A DNA stretch of 64,000 nt from positions 3,844,001 to 3,908,000 of the forward strand of contig NZ_CP109796.1 in assembly GCF_038725785.1 (NCBI RefSeq), in the 5' to 3' direction. This stretch comes from Termitidicoccus mucosus. Its GTDB lineage: Bacteria; Verrucomicrobiota; Verrucomicrobiia; Opitutales; Opitutaceae. A program made the position numbers and the translations under genes. The notes under the pieces are model-generated. The model made no database searches and had not been told where the DNA came from. It saw only the letters and a list, made by a program, of their open reading frames with translations. Shown here one piece after another: positions 16,804-24,954 of the stretch. Position 1 is the first letter of the stretch. Each line of letters begins with the position of its first letter.

Positions 16804-19461
16804 TCACGACGGCCATGTCGGCGGGGACTTCGGGCCGCCGAAGGCATTGGTGTAGTGGTCGGTGGTGATGGAGTCGGTATAGCCGGAGCGTGTGGCGTAA
16901 GCCTGCACGCGGAGCCACCACCGGCCCTGCGTGCTGAATGCCTCGCCGGAGTAGCCGGCGGGCAGCGTATACCAGCCCGTGGTCAGCACGCCGGGACTGG
17001 TCACGGTCACGTTGCCACCAGCTGTCTTGAACTGCCACTGCCAGCCGGGTTTGACGTAGCCGTGGACGCGGTAGTGGATGGTCGCCGCGGTGTCGGTGCA
17101 ACGCAGCGCGTAAGAGATGACGTTGCCGGGGTAGCTGACCCCATGCGCCACCGCAGGCACAGTGGTCGCGCCGGAGGTGTAGTAACCCTCGACCTCGGGC
17201 GTGCTGCGACCGGTGAAGCGGCCGGTGGCGCGGGAGACGGGTTTGCGCTCAAAGCCGCGCGCGCGCAGCCGGCAGGAGCGGTCGAGGGTGAGGGGAAGCC
17301 GCGGCGCATCCTCGTCGATGCCCCAAAGCGACTCGACCGGCCAGTCCGGCGACTCGACGGTGACATCGGAGCCATCGAGCGTGTAGTGCACCTCCTGCCA
17401 ACCCGCCGCGGCGACACGCACTTGCAGCGTGCCGGAGAAACTGCCCATCGGCGGATCGAGCACGAGGAGCCCGAATTCGCCCGCCGGAATCTCGTAGGAG
17501 GTGAGGCCGAAGGTGAACGGCCGCGGCGCGCAGTCCTCCAGCGGACGCAGCCGCGCGGGCTCGGCGGGCTGGAGTTTGAAGTAGACCGGATCGAGCGTCG
17601 CGGCGAGTTCGGCGAAGTCCGCGTGCTCGACCACGGCGAGCTGGTCGCGGCGGATAAACCAGACCTCGTCGCCGGCCACGAACTCGCGCATCGCGGTGCC
17701 CTGCCGCCCGCGCAGCACGGTGACATCGAGCACGCCGGGCGCCGAGGCGACAAACTCCACGCACGAGCACACCTCGAGCCACGGGATGCCGGCGTCATCC
17801 TCGCCTGTGCCGAAGTCATCCACGATGACGACCGGCGGCGGCGGGTTGATCGTGAACGGCATGATGCCACCGCCCGCGGGCGCGGACTGGGGCTCGGCCT
17901 CCACGCCGGGTTTGATGATGATCGCGAGCAGCGCGTCGTCGCTAGCGGCGACCGCGCCGGGGTTTTCGGAGATGATCTCGTCGCCGAAGGTGTCGAGGAT
18001 TTCGACGCTGACGGTGGTGTCGCCATCCTCGTCGGCGAGCGCGGCGTGGAGCCGGCCGCGCAGCGCGAAGGAGCGCGTGCCGCCGATGCGCGGGAAAAGA
18101 TCGTCGGAGTTTTTGTCGAAAAAAATGCGGTAGCCGGTGACCATGCCGCCGGGCCGCGAGGCGAGGATGCCGACGCAGTTTGCCTTGCCCTCGGCGAGCG
18201 ACGGAGGGACCGAGAAAAAGCGCGCGTAAACGATGTCGGGCACAGGCGTGGGCGGCGCCGGCGGGCCGAGCGGATCATCGGGCGGTAGCACGGTCACCGG
18301 CGCGAGCGTGCGCTCGGCCTCGAGCTTGAGCTGCATCTCGTCGCCGGCCTCGCGGCGCGTGATCTCCAGCACGCGGCAGACTTGCAGGCGCTGCAGGCCG
18401 CCGGGCTCGGGGTCGATGTCGACGCGCACGTGGTCGCCGACTTGCAGGCCATCGTAGCGCGCGGCGCGCACGGAGAGCGTGCGCTCGGCACCGGGCGTGC
18501 CGCGCCGTTGCGCGTGGGCCTGCAGGTGGGAGACCGCCTGCGCGTGCCGCGTGATGAGGTTGCGGCGCAGGGTTTCGGGCCGCTTGGTGCCGGCGGCATA
18601 ACGGGCGCGCGGGTCATCGTATTTCACGCTGCGCTCCTTGAAGTTTTTCGTGCGGTCGTTGTAGGTGCAGCGCCAGCGGGTGACGACATCGTCCCAAGTC
18701 TCGATCTTGGACTTGGGGCGGCCGTTGAGCGCGGCCTCGTCAATCACCGGCAGGCTCTCCACATCGATTTCCTCCGGGGGAGTCCAGATGCCGATTTCGA
18801 GCTTGCCGGTGAGGCGATTGGGCCGCGGGTAGCCATCCACCATCGCGAGCAGGTCCGTGATCGCGGCCTTGGCCGCGGCCTGCTTGGTGAGCACGAGCGA
18901 CACGCTGGTGAGCGCGTTGCGCGCCTGGGCGATTTCGGCCGCGGCCTGGAACGAGGGGAGGTCGATCATGTCCGCCGTCCAGCCGAGGCCGGCGTCGGAG
19001 GTGAGCAGCTCGGCGATGATCGCAATCACGTTGGCCTGGCCATCGGTGAGCTGCGCGGCCTCGCCGGCGACGATCGCCTGGCGCGGAGCGCGGCGGATGT
19101 AGAAGCGCACGGTGGGCGCGGTGGTGCGCTCCTGGCCAAATAAAAAATCCTTGAGGATGGCGTAGCAGATGCCGGTGTAGGCGGGATGCCGGTGGCCGAG
19201 GGTGTTGTTTTCGGCGAAGAGCACCGGGTCGGTCTCGAGCTGGGTGTCGAGGCCCCAGCGGAAAATGATGGTGCCGTAGTCGGGCACGTCGACGGCGACG
19301 GGGTTGGGCGAGCTGGAGCGGGAAAGCGAGCCCTCCCACTTGAGCTCGTCGTCGACCTCGATGCCGTAGATTTCATCGGACGGGCCGAGGCAGAGCGCGC
19401 CGACGATGGTGCCGTAGTAGTTGTAGCTGCTGGAGCCGCCGCCGCCTTTGCCGCTGCCCAT
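16804..19461 (-). CDS. Tail tip / host-specificity protein (GTA gp15- and TIPJ-like)
   Basis: 885 residues. The glycine-rich N-terminus (GSGKGGGGSSSYNYYGTIVGALCLGP) leads into a baseplate region that includes an LTSVSLVLTKQAAAKAAITDLLAMVDGYP segment, then a hub-like domain with HAQRRGTPGAERTLSVRAAR. Towards the C-terminus (about 690-780) a chitobiase-C-terminal-like element (CRLRARGFERKPVSRATGRF) suggests carbohydrate contact. The order hub, NlpC/P60 peptidase, this gene is the same as in gene transfer agents. Expected at the tail tip, contacting the cell surface. Confidence 0.75.
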   Translation of the reverse strand: MGSGKGGGGSSSYNYYGTIVGALCLGPSDEIYGIEVDDELKWEGSLSRSSSPNPVAVDVPDYGTIIFRWGLDTQLETDPVLFAENNTLGHRHPAYTGICYAILKDFLFGQERTTAPTVRFYIRRAPRQAIVAGEAAQLTDGQANVIAIIAELLTSDAGLGWTADMIDLPSFQAAAEIAQARNALTSVSLVLTKQAAAKAAITDLLAMVDGYPRPNRLTGKLEIGIWTPPEEIDVESLPVIDEAALNGRPKSKIETWDDVVTRWRCTYNDRTKNFKERSVKYDDPRARYAAGTKRPETLRRNLITRHAQAVSHLQAHAQRRGTPGAERTLSVRAARYDGLQVGDHVRVDIDPEPGGLQRLQVCRVLEITRREAGDEMQLKLEAERTLAPVTVLPPDDPLGPPAPPTPVPDIVYARFFSVPPSLAEGKANCVGILASRPGGMVTGYRIFFDKNSDDLFPRIGGTRSFALRGRLHAALADEDGDTTVSVEILDTFGDEIISENPGAVAASDDALLAIIIKPGVEAEPQSAPAGGGIMPFTINPPPPVVIVDDFGTGEDDAGIPWLEVCSCVEFVASAPGVLDVTVLRGRQGTAMREFVAGDEVWFIRRDQLAVVEHADFAELAATLDPVYFKLQPAEPARLRPLEDCAPRPFTFGLTSYEIPAGEFGLLVLDPPMGSFSGTLQVRVAAAGWQEVHYTLDGSDVTVESPDWPVESLWGIDEDAPRLPLTLDRSCRLRARGFERKPVSRATGRFTGRSTPEVEGYYTSGATTVPAVAHGVSYPGNVISYALRCTDTAATIHYRVHGYVKPGWQWQFKTAGGNVTVTSPGVLTTGWYTLPAGYSGEAFSTQGRWWLRVQAYATRSGYTDSITTDHYTNAFGGPKSPPTWPS

Positions 19462-19658
19462 TATTTCTTCCCCCGCTGATCGGCGGGGGCCTCCCTTGCG
19501 AATTGGTTATAGATGGGGGATATCCAGTGCATGGATACAACGACCTCGCCGGCGACATAGGGCACCGGCACGGCCTCCTGGTTGGTGGTCTGCGTGTCCT
19601 CGTCGATGCCCGCGAGGTCGAGCGTGGGGGGGCCGGGATTGCGTGAACCGGAACTCAT
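19461..19658 (-). CDS. Small phage tail-region protein
   Basis: 65 residues, overlapping the tail-tip gene start by one base. Contains AVPVPYVAGEVVVSMHWISPIYNQF. No function recognised; its fixed place between the peptidase and the tail-tip gene suggests a tail assembly role. Confidence 0.6.
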   Translation of the reverse strand: MSSGSRNPGPPTLDLAGIDEDTQTTNQEAVPVPYVAGEVVVSMHWISPIYNQFAREAPADQRGKK

Positions 19659-19667
19659 GGTGAAAAA

Positions 19668-20174
19668 TTAATCACGGAAGATGCGCTGCCACGGCAGCGG
19701 CCGGCGGGTGGTGACGATGTTGTGCGCGTAGGTCGGGTCATCGAACTGACTGAACGCGGTGCCGCTGTGGCGCAGCGCGTGGACGATGCGCGACCCGTGG
19801 CCGGGCTCCGCGCCGGGCAGCACGATCGCGACGTGCTTGGCGGTCGCTCCCTGGCGATAGACGATCAGGTCGCCGGAAAGGACGGGCTCTTGCGAGAGCG
19901 GGATGGCGAAGCGGCCGGCAAGCTGACCATCGATGTAGGCGAGCATGGTGTCGGCCGGATTGTGCATGAGCCGGCGGGCGCTGCCGCTCGGGATGTCGAA
20001 GGGCTCGAGCGCGCCGGTCTCTATATAAAGATGCGACACCAGCATGTGGCAGCAGACGCCGCCGCGCGGGCCGCGCACGGCGCTGTTCTCGCGGAAGGGC
20101 GTGCCGCGCCATGACTCGGCGGCAGCGACGAGCACGGCGATTTTCTGCGTGGTGTCGTAGTAGGAGGGCGTCAT
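19668..20174 (-). CDS. NlpC/P60-type tail cell-wall peptidase
   Basis: 168 residues from the ATG at 20174, which overlaps the stop of the hub gene (ATGA). The motif RGPRGGVCCHMLVSHLY matches the catalytic GxDC region, with Cys in place of the usual Asp before the nucleophile. SGDLIVYRQGATAKHVAIVLP supplies the catalytic His (KHVAIVL). Such tail peptidases open peptidoglycan during DNA injection. The changed residue before the nucleophile is worth noting but does not exclude activity. Confidence 0.75.
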   Translation of the reverse strand: MTPSYYDTTQKIAVLVAAAESWRGTPFRENSAVRGPRGGVCCHMLVSHLYIETGALEPFDIPSGSARRLMHNPADTMLAYIDGQLAGRFAIPLSQEPVLSGDLIVYRQGATAKHVAIVLPGAEPGHGSRIVHALRHSGTAFSQFDDPTYAHNIVTTRRPLPWQRIFRD

Positions 20175-22069
20175 TTTTTTCCTTGTGATGTGTCTTTTTT
20201 GATCGGCTTGAGCGCGGGGTTGCCCACGGGCACGAAGGGGAAGCCGCCGTAGCGCTGGAAATTTTGGAAGACCTGGCACCGGCTCGGCGAGCCGTCACAG
20301 GCGGGATAAAACTTGACCGTGCCGGCGGGCGGGAGGTCGAAGGGCTGCGAGAGCGTGAGCGTGAGCGAACCGCCCGCGAGCGCGGTCGAGGAAAGAATCG
20401 AGCGTGACTGGAAGCCGTCGCCGTCGCCGAACTCCACGCGGCCGCGCGCAAACCAGCCCGCGGCGAGCTCCATCGCGGCGCCGCCGGCGCGCACGACACC
20501 GGTGAGCGCGAGCGCGGCGCCGTCGTAGGCGGCGACCGCGCCGGTGAAGGTCCAGGTGGAGAGCAGCACGCCGCACACCAGCGAGCCGAATTCAAGGTTA
20601 CAATCGGCCTGCACGATCATATCAGGCACGTTGTTTTGCAGGTCGGCGAGCAGGTGCGCGACTTCGCAGGTGATTTTCGGACCGTCAAAATTGGGCTTTC
20701 CCACGCGGCCGGCGAAGCGGAGCTGCGCGGTTTCGGCCAGCCCATTTTCGTCGGGGGAACAGCGGAGGATTTCGAGCTTCAGCGGCCCCTCGAGGCGGGG
20801 CGGATCGAGCAGCATGAGGGGGTTTCCCTCCCAAGCGGAGGCGGTGAGCTTGACCTTGGTCTGCTCGGGCTCGAGCGACTCGGTGATGTCGCCGTGCTCG
20901 ATCTTTTGCGCGAGGTAGAGCTCGCCGGCCGCGACGAGGTTGCGCTCGTAGCCGGTGCAGCGATACACGACTTGCTGCGTGCCGAGCCCGTAGGTGAAGC
21001 GGAAGAGTTGCGCGCGGCGCGGGAGCGCGCCCATGGTCACGCCGGGCGTCTCGCCGACGGGCGGCGCGGCCTCGTGCGGCAGCTCCAGAAAGTCGATCCG
21101 CGTGTGCGTGATGCGGCCGTTGGCGAAGGTGAGGTCGAGCGTCTTTTTCGCGAAACGGGCGACAATCGGACCATCGTGCGGATGATTGACGGCAAACAGC
21201 TCGACCGGGCCGCGGCGGCGATGGAAGAAGGCGACGAGACGCGCGAGCTCGGCGTGGGAAAAGGTGTTGAACTGGGCCTGCAGCACGCGGGCGTGCGGCT
21301 GCGGGTAGTAGGTGGTCGCTGGCGTGCGGCCCTCGCCGATCTGCTCGCGCTCGATTTCGTAGGAGACGCCGCCGGCGCGCACCTCGTCGGCCCAGTTGGG
21401 CGCGAAAGGGAACACCGGGCGGCCGGCGCCGTCGATTTCCTCGGCGGTGTCGTCAGCGGAGCGCGGAGCGAAGATGGCCGGGGCCGTATCCTCAAACTCG
21501 ATCGACGCGCCGAGGAGGTTGCGGTTGAGCGCGACCGGGTCGGGCAGCTTTTTGAGCACACCGAGCAGGAGCGGGACACGCAGGGCGCGCTCGCTGAACG
21601 ATGCGAGCTGCTCGGGCAACGGGTCCTCGTGCACCTCCCAAAGCGAGAGATCGCGCTCCATCGTGAGCCAGAGGCTGGTCTGCACGGGCGAGGGCGCGGC
21701 GAGGTTGACGCCGGCGATATAGATCGCGCCGTCGGGCGCGGTGAGGATGTTGCCGGCGGCATCGGTGTAGATGATGCGGCCGTCGACGAGCCGGTGCGCG
21801 AGCGGCCACAGCGGCATGAGCACGCGGGTGGACCCGAGCTGGCGCAGCGCGGCGCGGAAGGCCGCGCTCTCGTCGGCGCGCAGGAAGAGGGAGCACTTGA
21901 AGGAGGTGGCGCGCAGGGTGTGCGCCGCGGTTTCGCGCGACTCGATGCCGCCCAGGCTGCGCGTGATCGAGGCATTGGCCTCAAGCGTGAGCGCGGGTTT
22001 CTCCGCCGCCCAGTTTGCGAGGTAGGGCAGGAGAAAAACGTCTTCTCCTCGGAGGTTGGTCGGGATCAT
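20171..22069 (-). CDS. Baseplate/tail hub protein (DUF2163-type C-terminus)
   Basis: 632 residues. The C-terminal third resembles the DUF2163/BR0599 hub proteins of gene transfer agents: ITCEVAHLLADLQNNVPDMI, CNLEFGSLVCGV, and a Cys-containing end CDGSPSRCQVFQNFQRYGGF. The N-terminal two thirds (about 1-330) look like a distal-tail or DUF2460-type beta-rich domain, so two neighbouring GTA genes may be fused here. The next gene is the NlpC peptidase. Confidence 0.7.
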   Translation of the reverse strand: MIPTNLRGEDVFLLPYLANWAAEKPALTLEANASITRSLGGIESRETAAHTLRATSFKCSLFLRADESAAFRAALRQLGSTRVLMPLWPLAHRLVDGRIIYTDAAGNILTAPDGAIYIAGVNLAAPSPVQTSLWLTMERDLSLWEVHEDPLPEQLASFSERALRVPLLLGVLKKLPDPVALNRNLLGASIEFEDTAPAIFAPRSADDTAEEIDGAGRPVFPFAPNWADEVRAGGVSYEIEREQIGEGRTPATTYYPQPHARVLQAQFNTFSHAELARLVAFFHRRRGPVELFAVNHPHDGPIVARFAKKTLDLTFANGRITHTRIDFLELPHEAAPPVGETPGVTMGALPRRAQLFRFTYGLGTQQVVYRCTGYERNLVAAGELYLAQKIEHGDITESLEPEQTKVKLTASAWEGNPLMLLDPPRLEGPLKLEILRCSPDENGLAETAQLRFAGRVGKPNFDGPKITCEVAHLLADLQNNVPDMIVQADCNLEFGSLVCGVLLSTWTFTGAVAAYDGAALALTGVVRAGGAAMELAAGWFARGRVEFGDGDGFQSRSILSSTALAGGSLTLTLSQPFDLPPAGTVKFYPACDGSPSRCQVFQNFQRYGGFPFVPVGNPALKPIKKDTSQGKK

Positions 22070-22091
22070 GGATGAATGGCGAATGGGGGGA

Positions 22092-22754
22092 TCAGTGGCC
22101 GTAGAGTTCTATTTCGCCGAGGTCGGCGTTGGTGCTCGCTCCCCAGATCTGGGTGACGGTGATGCGGATGTATTGGCACGCCGTCGGCGTGATTGACTTA
22201 TCGAGCGTGACCTGCTGCGCGGCGGTGGCGTTGGCGATGTCTCCATCCGCGCTGGTATAAACATCCGTCCAGTCCGACGCATCGCTGCTGACTTGCACGA
22301 TGATGTTTCTCGCGAGCTGGTTGAACCCGCTGTTCCTCGAATAAAGCACGATGCGAGTGAATGTTTTCGTGGAGCCGAGATTCACCTGTATCCACTGGTT
22401 GCCCACGCCGCTCGAATTATACAGATTGCCGCCGCCGCCGCCCGCCCAGCCGCTGGCGTTGAAGGCTTGGTCGAAGCAACGAAAGGCTTGATTGACAGGG
22501 TTGGCGTCCCAAACCGAGGAAACCGTGATCACAAAAGGCGACGGGGCCGTGTTGCTCGTCATGGCCGGGGTGAGCAGCACTTCCTCCTCGTCCGCTGCCT
22601 CGAAGATCAGCTGCGTGCCGAGGTAGCGTTTGGCGATGCCCTGCGGGCCGAGCGTGATGCCGCTGTCGGTGTTGATGCGTTGCGTGCCGAGGAAAACGTC
22701 GGCGGCGCAGGCGAGGGCGGCGAGAAGGGAGGCAATTAATAAAATGCGTTTCAT
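22092..22754 (-). CDS. Signal-peptide protein with discoidin (F5/8 type C)-like domain, paralogue 1
   Basis: 220 residues. Signal peptide RILLIASLLAALACA is followed by a short domain shared almost identically with the next gene (VFLGTQRINTDSGITLGPQG). Residues about 75-220 have the discoidin pattern: RCFDQAFNASGW, WIQVNLGSTKTFTRIVLYSR, IIVQVSSDASDWTDVYTS, CQYIRITVTQIW, LGEIELYGH. Discoidin domains bind glycans. The position behind the fibre gene suggests a receptor-binding role; the Sec signal instead suggests export from the lysogen. Confidence 0.75.
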   Translation of the reverse strand: MKRILLIASLLAALACAADVFLGTQRINTDSGITLGPQGIAKRYLGTQLIFEAADEEEVLLTPAMTSNTAPSPFVITVSSVWDANPVNQAFRCFDQAFNASGWAGGGGGNLYNSSGVGNQWIQVNLGSTKTFTRIVLYSRNSGFNQLARNIIVQVSSDASDWTDVYTSADGDIANATAAQQVTLDKSITPTACQYIRITVTQIWGASTNADLGEIELYGH

Positions 22755-22786
22755 CGAGGGGGAAAATCAGTTGGTGGTGGTGAGAG

Positions 22787-23419
22787 TCAGTGGCCGTAGA
22801 GTCGGATTTCACCCAGGGACGCCGATCCGTTTTGGGTATGGTTCCCGGTGAAAACAAATTTGAGTTCCTGCGCTTGCAGTCCGGTGATGGCCGTGTCGAG
22901 AGTGGTGTCCCCGGCCGCGACGGGGGCGGCGGGATTATAGGTGCCAAAATAAGCCCACTCGTCGGTCGATGAGTTTCTATAATAAAGCTCGAACTCAGTT
23001 ACATAATAGTTGGGCCAGTTGTATTCCACCCGCTGGTCGATTGCCAATCTCGTGACGGTGCGCACGGCGTCGAGACGAATCGACAACCAATGAGTGCCGG
23101 CGCTCAACACAGAGGACCAGCCATTGACGGCTTGCTGGTCGAACGCCCGCCAAGCAGCCCAATCGGACGCGTTAAATTGGCTGCTCGCTGCGACCACGAA
23201 GGGGGCCGGCGTGGTGTTGCTCGTCATGGCCGGGGTGAGCAGCACTTCCTCCTCAGCCGACGCTTCGAAGATCAACTGCGTGCCGAGGTAGCGTTTCGCG
23301 ATGCCCTGCGGGCCGAGCGTGATGCCGCTGTCGGTGTTGATGCGCTGCGTGCCGAGGAAAACGTCGGCGGCGCAGGCGAGCGCGGAGAGGAGAGCGGCGA
23401 TTATAAAAAGGCGCTTCAT
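22787..23419 (-). CDS. Signal-peptide protein with discoidin-like domain, paralogue 2
   Basis: 210 residues from the ATG at 23419. The signal peptide and first 75 or so residues are nearly the same as paralogue 1, but the discoidin-like part differs: WRAFDQQAVNGWSS, HWLSIRLDAVRTVTRLAI, FELYYRNSSTDEWAYFGTY, LKFVFTGNH, LGEIRLYGH. This looks like a constant anchor with a swapped glycan-binding head. Confidence 0.75.
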   Translation of the reverse strand: MKRLFIIAALLSALACAADVFLGTQRINTDSGITLGPQGIAKRYLGTQLIFEASAEEEVLLTPAMTSNTTPAPFVVAASSQFNASDWAAWRAFDQQAVNGWSSVLSAGTHWLSIRLDAVRTVTRLAIDQRVEYNWPNYYVTEFELYYRNSSTDEWAYFGTYNPAAPVAAGDTTLDTAITGLQAQELKFVFTGNHTQNGSASLGEIRLYGH

Positions 23420-23427
23420 CGTGAATG

Positions 23428-24033
23428 TCAGTTGCCCGAGGTTCCCGTTGTCCAAAGCTGACCCTCGGCAGGCGGCCACACGTTGGCATTCACGAGGCTT
23501 CGCCAGACTGTGCCGCTGTATAAAACGAGAGCGCCGAGCGCGTAGGCGTCATGGCCTCCGGTTGGCTGCACCCACGCGGCGGGCGCGCCGTCCGGGCCGG
23601 GCGTTTGCTCCAGTTTCCAGAGCGCGGACACGCGCGGCGGCTCCCAGCCCGATTGCGTGATGTGCGATTGCATAACCGCGTAGGTCTGGCCGCCGTGCGT
23701 GCGCTTCGCGCCGACGGCAACGGTTTCGCCGGGCTGCCACTCGACGGTTTCGGTGCTCGCCAGTCGCGCGATCTGCTGCTCGGCCCTGGCTTTGCTTGCG
23801 GCCTGCGCGATCTCCACGGCTGGGATTTCCGTCACAATCGCGGCAATCTGCGTATCGCTCATGTTTGCCGCGATATAGACGGCGTTTGTATAGGCATCGG
23901 CACCGGCAATCTTCAACAGCTTCCCGGATTCGGGACGAACGACGCGCCCGTAGGCGGAGTCGTTTTTGATGGTGAACGCGCCGGCGGTGCAAAACGCAGC
24001 CAGCGCGAGGAGGGTGATGATTATTTTTTTCAT
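23428..24033 (-). CDS. Signal-peptide protein with CBM5/12-like C-terminal module
   Basis: 201 residues from the ATG at 24033. Signal peptide KKIIITLLALAAFCTAGA. A middle region has no known fold (SAYGRVVRPESGKLL, AIVTEIPAVEIAQAASKA). The C-terminus has two aromatic-rich repeats (VEWQPGETVAVGAKRTHGG; WVQPTGGHDAYALGALVLY) like carbohydrate-binding chitin modules that end in W-x-S-L. The 5' half of this gene lies inside the 917-bp tandem duplication; the second copy (24660-24950) is broken. Confidence 0.7.
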   Translation of the reverse strand: MKKIIITLLALAAFCTAGAFTIKNDSAYGRVVRPESGKLLKIAGADAYTNAVYIAANMSDTQIAAIVTEIPAVEIAQAASKARAEQQIARLASTETVEWQPGETVAVGAKRTHGGQTYAVMQSHITQSGWEPPRVSALWKLEQTPGPDGAPAAWVQPTGGHDAYALGALVLYSGTVWRSLVNANVWPPAEGQLWTTGTSGN

Positions 24034-24037
24034 GAGA

Positions 24038-24674
24038 TTATTGCTCGAAAATGTTGTATTCCGTGTTCGAATCCTTGACGGGGATGGCGTCGTATTCCGC
24101 CTGCGTGCCATACCATTTCTTGATGATCGCGCCGCTGTTCTGGTCGGGCACGATATCGTAGAGCAGGTAGTTGACGTTGGTTTCCACCACATCAACCGCG
24201 TTCCACACCGCGTTGCCCGAAACCGGGTTGGAGCTGCCTTGGTCGACACTCTCGTCAATGGTTAACATGTTTTGCTTCGTATCGAGCTGGGATTTGTTTA
24301 CGGCATCGAGCGCGCTCGCGCCCGCTTTCACGCCGCGCAGTAGCATGCCGCCGCCAAAAGACCCCGTGCCGGAGGTGTTGTAGAGCGTCACCGCACCATA
24401 GGCCGATGTGCCGTAGAAAGTGAACGCGCCAGCCTGAAAGCCGATGCCGCCGGCCCCGCTCCCTGTTATAAAAAGCTCGTCATTGGGCGTCTCATTCGAC
24501 CGCTCGTAAATCGCGCTGTTGATTCCGGTGGCGGGAAGAGAGGAAGGCCCGCCGCCGCCCGTCGCCACCACCCATGCGCTGTTCTTCCGGACATACTCGC
24601 TGCCGTTGGCAGGAGCGTCGGTGAGGATGCGAGTCCAATTGCCCCATACACCGACACTTTTAATACGAGTGTAA
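24038..24674 (-). pseudogene. Duplicated 3' fragment of the fibre-like gene
   Basis: Encodes the last 200 or so residues of the fibre-like protein, from LYTRIKSVGVWGNW to the end NTEYNIFEQ, identical to the full-length gene. It has no start at the junction; an internal start at 24571 could give a 177-residue C-terminal piece. It was created by the 917-bp tandem duplication. Confidence 0.8.
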
Positions 24675-24950
24675 GGGCTCGCCAGTCGCGCGATCTGCTG
24701 CTCGGCCTGGCTTTGCGGCCTGCGCGATCTCCACGGCTGGGATTTCCGTCACAATCGCGGCAATCTGCGTATCGCTCATGTTTGCCGCGATATAGACGGC
24801 GTTTGTATAGGCATCGGCACCGGCAATCTTCAACAGCTTCCCGGATTCGGGACGAACGACGCGCCCGTAGGCGGAGTCGTTTTTGATGGTGAACGCGCCG
24901 GCGGTGCAAAACGCAGCCAGCGCGAGGAGGGTGATGATTATTTTTTTCAT
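24660..24950 (-). pseudogene. Broken copy of the CBM-like signal-peptide gene
   Basis: Identical to the intact gene for the first 78 or so residues (MKKIIITLLALAAFC ... VEIAQAA). The five-base deletion then puts it out of frame (KPGRAADRATGEPLHSY, stop). The CBM-like C-terminus is absent because the duplication ends there. Confidence 0.8.
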
Positions 24951-24954
24951 GAGA

